Positions 16,924 through 24,096 of a stretch of DNA of 35,661 nt are shown here, piece after piece (position 1 is the stretch's first letter; every line of letters begins with the position of its first letter). The position numbers and the translations under genes were made by a program. Source of the DNA: Candidatus Woesearchaeota archaeon (GTDB lineage Archaea; Nanobdellota; Nanobdellia; Woesearchaeales; GW2011-AR9); contig JACPND010000028.1 of NCBI GenBank assembly GCA_016185625.1, positions 1-35,661 on the forward strand. Direction: 5' to 3'. The notes below the pieces were generated by a model. That model was not told the DNA's origin and ran no database searches. It worked only from the letters and a program-made list of their open reading frames with translations.

Positions 16924-17039
16924 GCTTCTTCTCTTCCTTTATGCCAACCAAGATGCCCGAATACTTTAGCATCAAGTTTATTTACTGAATCCTTAAGGTA
17001 AAACGAATAGCCAAGATTAGTGGTCAGCAGGGCATACAC
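16920..17039 (-). CDS. 39-aa small protein coupled to trpS
   Basis: A GTG-initiated ORF of 39 codons (YALLTTNLGYSFYLKDSVNK and so on) ends in a TGA that overlaps the trpS ATG (ATGA). TATA AAATATATAAA on the minus strand at 17057-17067 lies 18-28 nt ahead of the GTG, fitting a leaderless start. The N-terminus is hydrophobic. It has only one Trp codon, so it is not an obvious attenuator peptide. Family unknown; recognised from position, coupling and promoter. Confidence 0.5.
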   Translation of the reverse strand: MYALLTTNLGYSFYLKDSVNKLDAKVFGHLGWHKGREEA

Positions 17040-17086
17040 GCGTAAGAGAAGAAGGGTTTATATATTTATCTTTAGATCCTACTTAT

Positions 17087-17269
17087 TTAGCTGAAGTATG
17101 TTCTCCCGTATATAGCTCTCGGCTTATCAACGACAAAAATGTTAGCTTTCCTTTCTCCAGCAACCTCCGTGTCTGAAAGAGGAGATCTTTCTCTCTTGGC
17201 CATAAGTTCCAGAAATTTTTTTGCTTCTTTTCCCCGTAACGTGGGCGTTGCCCTGATTGGTTTTGCCAT
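17087..17269 (-). CDS. small basic protein, possible antitoxin-like
   Basis: A 60-aa protein beginning MAKPIRATPTLRGKEAKKFL. This ATPTLRG-type N-terminus recurs in short archaeal proteins, some of them next to toxins, but no toxin gene is seen here. TATA TTTAAATATA on the minus strand at about 17289-17298 is 20-29 nt ahead of the ATG. The same AT-rich box can serve the divergent DUF212 fragment. Confidence 0.65.
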   Translation of the reverse strand: MAKPIRATPTLRGKEAKKFLELMAKRERSPLSDTEVAGERKANIFVVDKPRAIYGRTYFS

Positions 17270-17288
17270 ACAGTTAAGAAAGAGGAGG

Positions 17289-17300
17289 TATATTTAAAAT
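17289..17300. promoter_or_regulatory. shared TATA region between divergent small genes
   Basis: The sequence tatatttaaaat reads as a TATA box on both strands, placed correctly for the 60-aa gene (ATG at 17269) and, less well, for the TTG start at 17312. Confidence 0.45.
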
Positions 17301-17311
17301 TAGCTAGTGAT

Positions 17312-17551
17312 TTGGTAATTTTTGCGTGTTTCTTCGCTATCAGTCTGGTACTGGCGTTCATCGTCATCCGCGATGCTTTTGGTGTGCGCCGGACGGTAGG
17401 CGAGGAAGGTTTGGTCATAAATAAAATCATCAGGAAAATAAAGATGAGCAAAGCCACGCACTTTTCTATGGGTCATACGCCGCTGCAGGTGCTGGTGGGA
17501 TCGGCATTGGGGTTGGTTGTATCACTGTTAGTATTTTATCTGCTGCCGTAA
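17312..17551 (+). pseudogene. C-terminal half of a divergent PAP2 (DUF212) membrane protein
   Basis: The 79-aa reading frame (TTG start) contains DAFGVRR, VINKII and GHTPLQVLVGSALGLVVSLLVFY, the C-terminal motifs of DUF212/divergent PAP2 phosphatases. These are normally about 140-150 aa and start with a PSSHS catalytic segment. That N-terminal half is absent: the preceding bases encode the 60-aa gene on the other strand. It is either a decayed fragment or a shortened membrane protein with two hydrophobic segments. No ATG or GTG is available in frame. Confidence 0.6.
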
Positions 17552-17591
17552 TTCCAAAAATTATTTAAATTCCGTTCTATAGTAGCTCTCC

Positions 17592-18221
17592 ATGATTACC
17601 TCTCAGCAGATGCGTGAACTCGAAGACTACGCCGAATCCGAAGGCGTCCTGCCTGAAGAATTGATGGAAAATGCCGGACGGCAAGTATTTCAAGTAATCA
17701 AAGAAAGATATGAACACGAGCTTGAACATAAACGAATAATCATCTTCTGCGGCCAGGGCAATAATGGCGGTGATGGATTTGTTGCCGCCCGTTATTTTGC
17801 AAAAACAAATCTGGTCCTGATTATGTTTTTTGGATACGAGAGAAAGTTATCTGAAGAAGCAAGGAAAATGTATGATAAAGTCAAAAAGCAGGTTACGATC
17901 GTCCAAATAATGACGAAAGAGGATTTGGATAAATTTCAGGTGCAGCCGGGATTGGATCTTATCTGCCTTGACGCCCTGACCGGAACTGGATTTAATGGAC
18001 CGGTTCGCGATCCTCTCTCTTTTGCCATTGATTACTTTAATTCACTTCCAGGCATTAAAATCGCCGTCGATGTTCCTTCCGGATTAAATGCAGATACAGG
18101 AGAAGCGGAAAAAAAGTGTGAAGTGGATTTGATTGTCACGTTTCATGATGCTAAAGTAGGATTGCAACCATTCCTAGATAAAGTGGTCGTGGTGGATATC
18201 GTGATTCCTAAATCTGATTAA
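17592..18221 (+). CDS. nnrE: NAD(P)H-hydrate epimerase
   Basis: A 209-aa YjeF N-terminal (NnrE) domain protein. It epimerises damaged R-NAD(P)HX to the S form for repair by a dehydratase. Marks are GQGNNGGDGFVAAR near residues 54-67, LDALTGTGFNGPVR and VDVPSGLNADTG. The usual fused C-terminal dehydratase (NnrD) is missing, so that activity must be elsewhere. TATA attatttaaatt at 17559-17570 sits 22-33 nt ahead of the ATG. The 3' end overlaps the convergent HD gene by 14 nt. Confidence 0.93.
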   Translation: MITSQQMRELEDYAESEGVLPEELMENAGRQVFQVIKERYEHELEHKRIIIFCGQGNNGGDGFVAARYFAKTNLVLIMFFGYERKLSEEARKMYDKVKKQVTIVQIMTKEDLDKFQVQPGLDLICLDALTGTGFNGPVRDPLSFAIDYFNSLPGIKIAVDVPSGLNADTGEAEKKCEVDLIVTFHDAKVGLQPFLDKVVVVDIVIPKSD

Positions 18222-18768
18222 AATATCCCTCCTCTTTTAAATAAGCCATGATCTTCTCAAACATCTCTTTCGTCTCCGGAAATTCCTCGAACAGCGGGCC
18301 TTTCTTCTTCCGCAAAAATTCCTCGGTCCAGCCTTTCCAGTCCTGCTTGTAATCAAGCTCATGGATTTCCGCGTCCAGCGCATCAATTGCCTTGGCGAAA
18401 CGTGCTTCTTTGGTTTTCATTTCCTCAAACTCAGTAAATAAAGCCACTAATTTATCTTTCATTGCTGGCGGAATTTTTTCTTTAAGGATATGTATGGCTT
18501 CCTGCTCCATCTCTTGTTTCTTCTTGCGCTTCTCTTCTTCCGTAATGCAGACATCGCCCGCTTCAATCTCGACGACATCATGGTAGAGCAACAATTCATA
18601 CACTCTCAGCCGGTCTAATTTGGTCTTCATCGTGCTCAAAAAATAATCAGCTAAGATCAAACAGCTCCAAGAATGTTCAGCCGAACTCTCCTTGCGGCAG
18701 GAAACTGAGTTAGCGCGCTCAATTTTTTTGAGTTCATAGAATTTACGGAGTTTGTTAATGTTTTCCAC
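18208..18768 (-). CDS. HD-domain hydrolase (YfbR/HDDC2-like)
   Basis: The 186-aa protein has the HD metal-site pattern: AEHSW near residue 30, LYHDVVEIEAGD near 62-73 and a downstream Asp in ALDAEIHELDY. Relatives are 5'-deoxynucleotidases that act on dNMPs, a plausible role here. The start overlaps the end of the upstream 58-66-aa gene by 14 nt, suggesting an operon. The 3' end overlaps nnrE by 14 nt in convergent orientation. Confidence 0.88.
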   Translation of the reverse strand: MENINKLRKFYELKKIERANSVSCRKESSAEHSWSCLILADYFLSTMKTKLDRLRVYELLLYHDVVEIEAGDVCITEEEKRKKKQEMEQEAIHILKEKIPPAMKDKLVALFTEFEEMKTKEARFAKAIDALDAEIHELDYKQDWKGWTEEFLRKKKGPLFEEFPETKEMFEKIMAYLKEEGYFNQI

Positions 18769-18931
18769 TGGCTTCGCCTTTCAACTGTAAATATTCTTGA
18801 GGAGAAAGAGTGTAATGCTTCGCACTCTGCATCATGGCATTGATCAGTTTCCGATGCTCTTCCCAAGCTTTCTCAGGATTATTCTTGATATACTCCGCCC
18901 AGTATATCACAAATTCTTTCCGTGATGCCAT
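18755..18931 (-). CDS. small hypothetical protein upstream of the HD hydrolase
   Basis: A 58-aa protein MASRKEFVIYWAEYIKNNPE... containing HRKLINAMMQSAKHYTLSPQEYLQLKG. It is helical and acidic-basic, with no family that I can name with confidence. A longer start at 18955 would add eight residues (MLKTHGDN); the inner ATG at 18931 was chosen because the added residues overlap the end of a decayed upstream reading frame. It overlaps the HD gene by 14 nt. Confidence 0.6.
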   Translation of the reverse strand: MASRKEFVIYWAEYIKNNPEKAWEEHRKLINAMMQSAKHYTLSPQEYLQLKGEASGKH

Positions 18932-18935
18932 ATTA

Positions 18936-19031
18936 TCACCATGTGTTTTGAGCATAGTCTTTGATTAATTCTTTGTACTTTTTAATCTTTTCGTCATCAC
19001 TTGTAGCATTAAGGACTTGAGAAAAAATAAC
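18936..19031 (-). pseudogene. C-terminal gene remnant
   Basis: An open frame of 31 sense codons without a start codon ends YKELIKDYAQNTW-stop just before the 58-aa gene. The composition looks like a genuine protein tail. Together with the shortened frame at 19126-19389 it suggests a gene or two decaying in this stretch; 19032-19125 holds only short frames and A+T-rich sequence. Confidence 0.3.
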
Positions 19032-19125
19032 TTATTAAATTTTTGGGAAGATAGTATAATTCCAGTTTTGAAATAATAAATCGTTTTTAATCCGCAGTGT
19101 GGTCATCTCTTCTTTAGAAACTTTA

Positions 19126-19389
19126 CTATCTTATTTTGTCTTGAACCATAAGGCAGTGAAAATTATTATCCAAGAATTCGTGATACAGCGCAACAAATTT
19201 TGCTTTGTCCATAAACCTCATAAAGAGATTAACATCTTCCGTACTTCTGCCAAACAATAAGGAGATATAGCCGCTGATAATCACATAGTCAACGTACTTC
19301 TCCAGAATTCGGATAAATCGCAGCAAAAATTCATCTAAATAGTTCAATGGCCGTTCCAATAAAATTCGTCGTTCTGCAATAAATCTCAT
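19126..19389 (-). pseudogene. truncated nucleotidyltransferase-like protein
   Basis: The 87-aa frame contains YVDYVIISGYISLLFGRSTEDVNLF, the signature of archaeal AbiEii-like nucleotidyltransferases. These usually read GRSRxTEDVD and, from memory, are about 200 aa. Here two residues seem deleted, the catalytic DVD is DVN, and the frame stops soon after (MVQDKIR). It therefore looks inactive. It starts 1 nt after the orc1 stop and was presumably in one operon with it. Confidence 0.55.
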
Positions 19390-19390
19390 T

Positions 19391-20458
19391 CTAGAATTCC
19401 GTCAGCTTTTTATTCGCGTTATAATAGATGAGGGTGGTATTTCCCTCTCCGCCGGATATCTTCTCCGCAGTTATGAACCTCGCTTCGCTCAACTTGAGGA
19501 TCTTCCGCTGGAAATGGCGATAACTTATCTCGCCGATGCGTTCAACATAGGTGCTGTAAATCTCCCCTATCTTCTTTCCATCTTGCTCCTTGATAATATC
19601 TAAAATCTTCAACAGGTCGTCTTCCAGCCCTTCTTTCGGCTTGATGTGGAATTCATCTACTTTCTTGATAGCTTCAGCCACATGCGACGTAATGATTCTC
19701 TTTGAGTTTCGCTCTTCTGCAATATTCCCTGCTTCCCGCATCAGGTATAATCCGATCCGCACGTCGTTGGTTTCCGCGCATTTTTCAATGATCTCTGCAA
19801 ACGAGTCTTCATCCCAGCAGTCCTGCACGAAGGCATATCCCCGCCGCTGCTTGAGAATCTGCGCAATCTCCACTTCATTATATGGCCGAAAAAACAGAAA
19901 TTCAGGATTCAGTCGGCTGCGGATACGCTCATCCATCTCCGAATAACTATCTCGATAATTTGTGATGAGAAAGATTGATTTTCGGTAAATATCTTCCAGA
20001 ATCGCGTAGAGGAAGTCCGTATCTTCCAATTTATCAATCTCATCGAACACAAATACAACCGCAGTCCTGTTCAGTTTGCTTTTAATCAGATCCCATAATT
20101 CGCTGGTTTTTTTGCTTTGGATAAACTTAAATCCCAAATCCTCGCATAACTTGTAAAAAATCTTGAAAGTGGTATTTTCTTTCCAGCAATTGATGTACAT
20201 CGAAGCAATGTCATCCGTGGTTTCTTCCAATTCCCGCAGCACGTGCTTGCAGGCTGTCGATTTCCCCACGCCGGGTGGGCCATAGACAAAGACATTCCGG
20301 CCATTATTACCTTGCAGCAAGGGCCGGATGCCGATGGCAAACCGTTGCTGTTCATTCTCCCGGCAGGATAATATTTTCGGCTGGAAGTCATAGCTGAGGA
20401 AGACGGTATCGCGGAACAGCGATTCACCAGAACCCAGCATATCTTTGAAGAGGGGCAT
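19391..20458 (-). CDS. orc1: Orc1/Cdc6 replication initiator (AAA+ ATPase)
   Basis: A 355-aa product, counting from ATG 20458. Walker A is GPPGVGKST (about 61-69), Walker B VFVFDEIDKL, sensor 1 LITNYRD, and an arginine-rich RIRSRL sensor region follows. The C-terminal winged helix (about 265-355) includes ISYRHFQRKILKLSEARFI. It binds and unwinds origins and loads MCM. A longer frame reaches 20560, but TATA TTAATATAAAACC (20478-20490, minus strand) lies 20-32 nt ahead of ATG 20458, so the extra 34 residues are probably not made. Downstream is a decayed nucleotidyltransferase. Archaeal origins often lie beside this gene. Confidence 0.93.
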   Translation of the reverse strand: MPLFKDMLGSGESLFRDTVFLSYDFQPKILSCRENEQQRFAIGIRPLLQGNNGRNVFVYGPPGVGKSTACKHVLRELEETTDDIASMYINCWKENTTFKIFYKLCEDLGFKFIQSKKTSELWDLIKSKLNRTAVVFVFDEIDKLEDTDFLYAILEDIYRKSIFLITNYRDSYSEMDERIRSRLNPEFLFFRPYNEVEIAQILKQRRGYAFVQDCWDEDSFAEIIEKCAETNDVRIGLYLMREAGNIAEERNSKRIITSHVAEAIKKVDEFHIKPKEGLEDDLLKILDIIKEQDGKKIGEIYSTYVERIGEISYRHFQRKILKLSEARFITAEKISGGEGNTTLIYYNANKKLTEF

Positions 20459-20552
20459 GCGACTGTAAAAATAGGCTGGTTTTATATTAATTGTGGGGGT
20501 GGAGAGAGGATTGATGATCCTAGAGATGAAGAAGGAGGCAGGGAAAGTTTCG

Positions 20553-20568
20553 TTTAACACCCGTTAAA
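20553..20568. repeat. inverted repeat upstream of orc1
   Basis: TTTAAC (20553-20558), spacer ACCC, GTTAAA (20563-20568): a perfect 6-bp inverted repeat in an A+T-rich gap upstream of orc1, near a G-run at 20494-20498. It could be an initiator or regulator site; no clear full origin-recognition box is visible. Confidence 0.25.
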
Positions 20569-20595
20569 TCCAATAAAATTTAAGTTATTGAAACG

Positions 20596-20718
20596 CTAAA
20601 AACAGGCTCCCTCATTACAAAAATTAAACTCTCTTCTTCTAACCGAATGTAAAAACTCTAATGATGGCTTTATGCTTACTTCAACCCCTTTAATAATTTC
20701 GATTTTTTCTTCATTCAT
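20596..20718 (-). CDS. 40-aa small protein coupled to the RecB-type nuclease
   Basis: A 40-codon ORF (MNEEKIEIIKGVEVSIKPSL and so on, ending NEGACF) starts at an ATG that overlaps the TGA of the nuclease gene (ATGA), so it is probably translated by coupling. It has no recognisable family. It sits between the nuclease and the orc1 promoter. Confidence 0.45.
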   Translation of the reverse strand: MNEEKIEIIKGVEVSIKPSLEFLHSVRRREFNFCNEGACF

Positions 20719-21386
20719 TTTAGCCCACAATTACACACATCAACCCATTTACAAAAACCACATTCTCCCGAAGCTTCTGGCATATCTCCTTCTAAAACTT
20801 TAAGTGCTTTCTTAAAAATATTCTCGGCGTTCTGGATATTGACTTTAATCTTGACTAAATCTGTATTAAAACAAACATGACCACTTTCTTCAACTTGATG
20901 AGGGTGATAAAACAACAGATAAGTATAATCCTCTGTTTCATAGCCATTCTTTCGTAAGAGAAAATTGTAAATATCCATCTGATCCTGATAATGCTCGTGC
21001 GTATCCTCTTTTAATGGGAAGCCTCTAGTTTTATAATCCAAAACAATCAGTTTCTTTCCTTTCTTGAGGAGATTATCGATTGCTCCATGAAAAAGATTGC
21101 CTTTCTTGTCAGTCCATGGAATACCTTTAAAGTTGCTTCTCCAGACTTTCAGCAGTTCTTCATTATCAAAGAGCTTTACTTGACCGTTTAATTGTTGCAG
21201 TTCTGGGGGTAATTCTCCTCTTTTCATAAATCGGTCAAAGTGTTCTTTGAGAACTTTATCCATTCCGCTGGGCAAAGAGGGGAAGATTGTATCTGGACGT
21301 TTGATATTCTTGTTAAAATTAAGCCAAAAACATCTAGGGCAATCTTTCAGTAACGATAAACTTGATGGGCTGAATTTGTAGGGCAT
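20715..21386 (-). CDS. PD-(D/E)XK nuclease, RecB/Cas4-like
   Basis: A 223-aa protein of the PDDEXK_1 superfamily. FSPSSLSLLKDCPRCFWL is at the N-terminus; the active-site segment is HGAIDNLL with LIVLDYKTRG (Asp...DxK), followed by the QMDIYNFLL helix. CPRC near residues 16-19 and CGFCKWVDVCNC at the C-terminus could bind an Fe-S cluster as in Cas4/AddB. No cas1/cas2 or CRISPR array is in the window, so a stand-alone repair or defence role is more likely. The gene is A+T-rich and followed by a coupled 40-aa ORF. Confidence 0.85.
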   Translation of the reverse strand: MPYKFSPSSLSLLKDCPRCFWLNFNKNIKRPDTIFPSLPSGMDKVLKEHFDRFMKRGELPPELQQLNGQVKLFDNEELLKVWRSNFKGIPWTDKKGNLFHGAIDNLLKKGKKLIVLDYKTRGFPLKEDTHEHYQDQMDIYNFLLRKNGYETEDYTYLLFYHPHQVEESGHVCFNTDLVKIKVNIQNAENIFKKALKVLEGDMPEASGECGFCKWVDVCNCGLK

Positions 21387-21391
21387 TTTTG

Positions 21392-21563
21392 CGTCAACCG
21401 TCCCGTCAACGAAGTGTCACATTTTGATGTTGTTTAATATTCTTTTTTAATGACGCTAAATAAAATCTAATTGGCAATAATCAATCTTGTAGCTCTTCGG
21501 TTTTAGCGTGGAAGAATCCCTTATCATAAACAATACTAATCTGGCACACTTCGTCCCGTCAAC
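21392..21563. repeat. repeated CGTCCCGTCAAC motif flanking an A+T-rich gap
   Basis: CGTCCCGTCAAC occurs at 21399-21410 and 21552-21563, with a further CGTCAAC at 21392-21398. Next to them, ACGAAGTGTCAC (21409-21420) is nearly an inverted copy of GGCACACTTCGT (21543-21554). The 131 bases between show no gene that I can support. The first cluster lies just ahead of the nuclease start; the second overlaps the end of the wHTH gene. Confidence 0.5.
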
Positions 21564-21735
21564 CATTTTTTGGGAGGTAATAAATGGCTTTATTTTCCAC
21601 TTTAGGTTCAATTACGCCTAATTCAATCATTTTTTTGAGTTCTTTATGGACAGCTTGACGGCTAATCTTGAACATTTCTTGCATCTCTCCACTGGTTATC
21701 CTGCCATTAGCTACCCTTTTTCCCATAATTTTCAT
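21559..21735 (-). CDS. small winged-helix-turn-helix regulator
   Basis: A 58-aa protein: RITSGEMQEMFKISRQAVHK, then a recognition helix and wing (LKKMIELGVIEPKVENKAIYYLP). This is a compact wHTH DNA-binding domain with no effector domain. It starts 10 nt after the serS stop, so it may be co-transcribed with serS. The upstream and downstream CGTCCCGTCAAC repeats are candidate binding sites. It could be the isolated C-terminal HTH of a former larger regulator. Confidence 0.7.
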   Translation of the reverse strand: MKIMGKRVANGRITSGEMQEMFKISRQAVHKELKKMIELGVIEPKVENKAIYYLPKNG

Positions 21736-21745
21736 CTGTTAATAT

Positions 21746-23038
21746 TCATTTCTTTCTTTTAATCTCCTTCATCCCCATATACGGCCAAAGAACTTTCGGA
21801 ATCTTCACACTGCCGCCTTTCGTCTGAAAGTTCTCTAAGATCGCCACCATCGCTCTCGACGTTGCTATCGCCGTATTATTGAGAATATGTGTATACCCTT
21901 TCGTTCCATCCTGAGTAACAAACCGCGTATTCAGCGTCACCGCCTGATACTCTAAGCAATTGCTGCACGATGTCACTTCCCGATACGTTCCCTTTTTCTC
22001 ATTCTGCCCGGGAAACCAGGCTTCGATATCATACTGCAAACTCTGCTTGTTGCCAATATCACCGCTGCAAATCGATACGACTCGAAACGGTATTCCTAAC
22101 TGTTCAAAGATATACTCAGAAAGACCTTCCATCTCGGTAAAGAGTTTCATCGAATCCTTCGGCCGGCAGAAGACAATCATCTCTACCTTATTGAATTGAT
22201 GCACGCGGAAAATTCCCTTGGTGTCACGGCCATGTGCTCCTAGCTCTTTGCGGAAACAGGTGCTCAGACCGCCGATCCGCAACGGCAAGTCTTTTTCCTG
22301 CAGCAGTTTGTCTTTCTGCAGGGCAATCAACGCATGCTCAGATGTGCCGATTAGATATAAGTCCTCAGTGTCAATCTTATAGATTGTATCCTGGAATTCC
22401 GTCAGATTCACGCCGCCTTCCAGCGCCGCCCGATTGAGCATGAACGGCGGACAATACATCACAAATCCTTTCCGCAGCAATACATCCATCGCAAATCGCT
22501 GCAAGGCCAGATCCAGCAGTATGGCTTCATTCTTCAGATAATAAAATCGCGCTCCCGCAACCGATGCAGCAGTATCCAGTTCAAATAAATCCAGCTCCAA
22601 CCCTAATTCTATGTGATCTTTTATCGGAAACGGAAACTTCGGCACTTTGCCCGATTTTTTGATTTCTTTGTTATCATTCTCATCTTTGCCCAACGGAACT
22701 GCTTTATCTAACACATTCCCTATCCTTTTCAGTGTTTCATTGCGTTGCCGTAGGAAGCCATCGGCCTTTTCCTCGCCTTGCCGGATTTCTTCTGCTACTT
22801 CCCTCATCCGTTTGATTTTTTGTTCGGCCAGCGCATTCTGCTTCGCTTTCTTGGCTGCATTGATCTCTTCAGAGACGACATTCCGCGTGTGCTTCAGCTC
22901 TTCGACATTCTTCAGCGATTTTCGCCACTGTTCATCAGTATTCAGAACTTCATCGACGATCGCTGGTTCGCGGCCCCGTTTCTTTTCCGAGAGCTTGACT
23001 TTGTCCTGATTCTCCCGCAGGAAATGGATGTCTAACAT
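21746..23038 (-). CDS. serS: seryl-tRNA synthetase
   Basis: A 430-aa class II synthetase of the common type, not the rare methanogenic type. Residues 1 to about 110 form the tRNA-binding coiled coil. Motif 2 is FRKELGAHGRDTKGIFRVHQF and motif 3 is LNNTAIATSRAMVAILEN. It charges tRNA-Ser. TATA TTTATATAAATA (23057-23068 on the minus strand) lies 19-30 nt ahead of the ATG: leaderless. The small wHTH gene follows after 10 nt. Confidence 0.97.
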   Translation of the reverse strand: MLDIHFLRENQDKVKLSEKKRGREPAIVDEVLNTDEQWRKSLKNVEELKHTRNVVSEEINAAKKAKQNALAEQKIKRMREVAEEIRQGEEKADGFLRQRNETLKRIGNVLDKAVPLGKDENDNKEIKKSGKVPKFPFPIKDHIELGLELDLFELDTAASVAGARFYYLKNEAILLDLALQRFAMDVLLRKGFVMYCPPFMLNRAALEGGVNLTEFQDTIYKIDTEDLYLIGTSEHALIALQKDKLLQEKDLPLRIGGLSTCFRKELGAHGRDTKGIFRVHQFNKVEMIVFCRPKDSMKLFTEMEGLSEYIFEQLGIPFRVVSICSGDIGNKQSLQYDIEAWFPGQNEKKGTYREVTSCSNCLEYQAVTLNTRFVTQDGTKGYTHILNNTAIATSRAMVAILENFQTKGGSVKIPKVLWPYMGMKEIKRKK

Positions 23039-23095
23039 AGCTTCAGAAGGAAGGAGTATTTATATAAAGGTTGCGGCTTGGTGGGCTATGTGTAA

Positions 23096-23269
23096 CTAAG
23101 ACTTCTTGTTCTTGAGAATATCATCTGCCGCCTTTAGTTTTTTAAGCATCCTCTCTACAGTTCCGATGTACAATAAAACCCTCTGTTTTATCTTGCCCGC
23201 ATCTCTAAATGCTTCAACGATATAATAATAATTCTTTCCTTTCAGTTTCTTAGTGCGTAAAAAGACCAT
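23096..23269 (-). CDS. 57-aa protein resembling the N-terminus of IS1634-type transposases
   Basis: MVFLRTKKLKGKNYYYIVEA, then GKIKQRVLLYIGT and a Lys-rich helical end. This beta-hairpin opening (RTKKxKGxxYYYxVE...QRVLxYIG) is shared with the N-terminal domain of IS1634-type transposases and with stand-alone small archaeal proteins. No catalytic part follows, so it is a domesticated or independent small protein or a remnant. TATA TATTTATAAATAAG at 23291-23304 (minus strand) fits a leaderless start, and a palindrome ATCAC-TCT-GTGAT (23268-23280) covers the start. Confidence 0.65.
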   Translation of the reverse strand: MVFLRTKKLKGKNYYYIVEAFRDAGKIKQRVLLYIGTVERMLKKLKAADDILKNKKS

Positions 23270-23367
23270 CACTCTGTGATGTAGGCATTACTTATTTATA
23301 AATATTATTGTTTTGTAGTATATAATAAACCAAAAGATAGTTATATGAGTTAGGCATTACTATTAAA

Positions 23368-23667
23368 ATGGTAAATCGATATTCTCTGCTGGAAGTTACC
23401 TTATTATATGAATATGACCAGATGATTAAGAGCACGATTCCAACCAAAAAGACCAAGACTGACCATCCAAAAGCTAAAATAAAGAAGGAACGATATCTCC
23501 GAAACGAGTCAGCATACAATGCTCACCAAGAAAATGAGTTCATTTTCTTTATAACCACTCTCCCCTTTATCGTCTTCAGCGCTCTTGCCGAAGTATTAGG
23601 GATTAAACCTCATGAAGAGGGGTATATTTATCCAGAAGGGAAAAATAAGTTAGTGATTGAGATTTGA
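23368..23667 (+). CDS. hypothetical protein, 99 aa
   Basis: A basic, A+T-rich reading frame (MVNRYSLLEVTLLYEYDQMI and so on) with one hydrophobic stretch FIFFITTLPFIVFSALAEVLG near residues 57-77. I recognise no family. The upstream gap of 23270-23367 is shared with the divergent 57-aa gene and contains an 11-bp direct repeat taggcattact at 23282 and 23351. An overlapping minus-strand frame is less protein-like. Confidence 0.45.
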   Translation: MVNRYSLLEVTLLYEYDQMIKSTIPTKKTKTDHPKAKIKKERYLRNESAYNAHQENEFIFFITTLPFIVFSALAEVLGIKPHEEGYIYPEGKNKLVIEI

Positions 23668-23751
23668 GTGATTTTTCATCTCAAACTTTTTCAGTCATTC
23701 TTCTAGGAATTATCTAAAGAATTTAAAATAAACGACCATTTCCATCGAACA

Positions 23752-24033
23752 ATGAACACTATCACTCCTGAAAAACTGAACAAATACTTCGCCATCACCA
23801 AAGAAGCTCTTGATAAGGCAGAAAAAGCTTTGGACAGTTCGCGTCTCGAGCAGGCACGTGATTTCCTGAATATGGCTTCCCATTATTTTTCTGACGCCCA
23901 TTATTTTGCCCAAAAAGAAGATCTCGTCAACGCCTTTGCCTGCCTGAATTACGCCCACGGCTGGCTGGATGCGGGCGCGAGAATACAATTGTTTAAAGTA
24001 CATGATAGCCGGCTTTTTACGGTGGATGACTAA
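23752..24033 (+). CDS. DUF357 family helical protein
   Basis: The 93-aa protein matches the archaeal DUF357 pattern: KLNKYFAITKEALDKAEKAL, DFLNMASHYFSDAHYFAQKEDLVNAFACLNYAHGWLDAGARIQLF and an acidic C-terminus. The family is conserved in archaea with an all-helical fold; its function is unknown to me. TATA gaatttaaaataaac at 23718-23732 lies 20-34 nt ahead of the ATG, a leaderless start. Confidence 0.88.
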   Translation: MNTITPEKLNKYFAITKEALDKAEKALDSSRLEQARDFLNMASHYFSDAHYFAQKEDLVNAFACLNYAHGWLDAGARIQLFKVHDSRLFTVDD

Positions 24034-24096
24034 TAGTACTAAAGAGTAACAAAAACAATAAAATTTATAAAGAACAGAAGATAATTTCTCTTCGCG

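Noticed and set aside
16920-17039. Attenuator leader peptide for trpS
   Set aside because: The small ORF has one Trp codon only and no alternative hairpins with a T-run were visible; archaeal attenuation of this type is not established.
17083-17457. 124-aa minus-strand frame starting MALLIFIFLMILF
   Set aside because: It is the antisense of the DUF212 fragment and overlaps the better supported 60-aa gene in another frame; its composition looks like a shadow.
20715-21386. CRISPR-associated Cas4 with a nearby array
   Set aside because: No regularly spaced repeats and no cas1 or cas2 genes occur in the window.
23292-23519. 75-aa minus-strand hydrophobic frame
   Set aside because: It overlaps the 99-aa plus-strand gene and the promoter of the 57-aa gene; no supporting signals.
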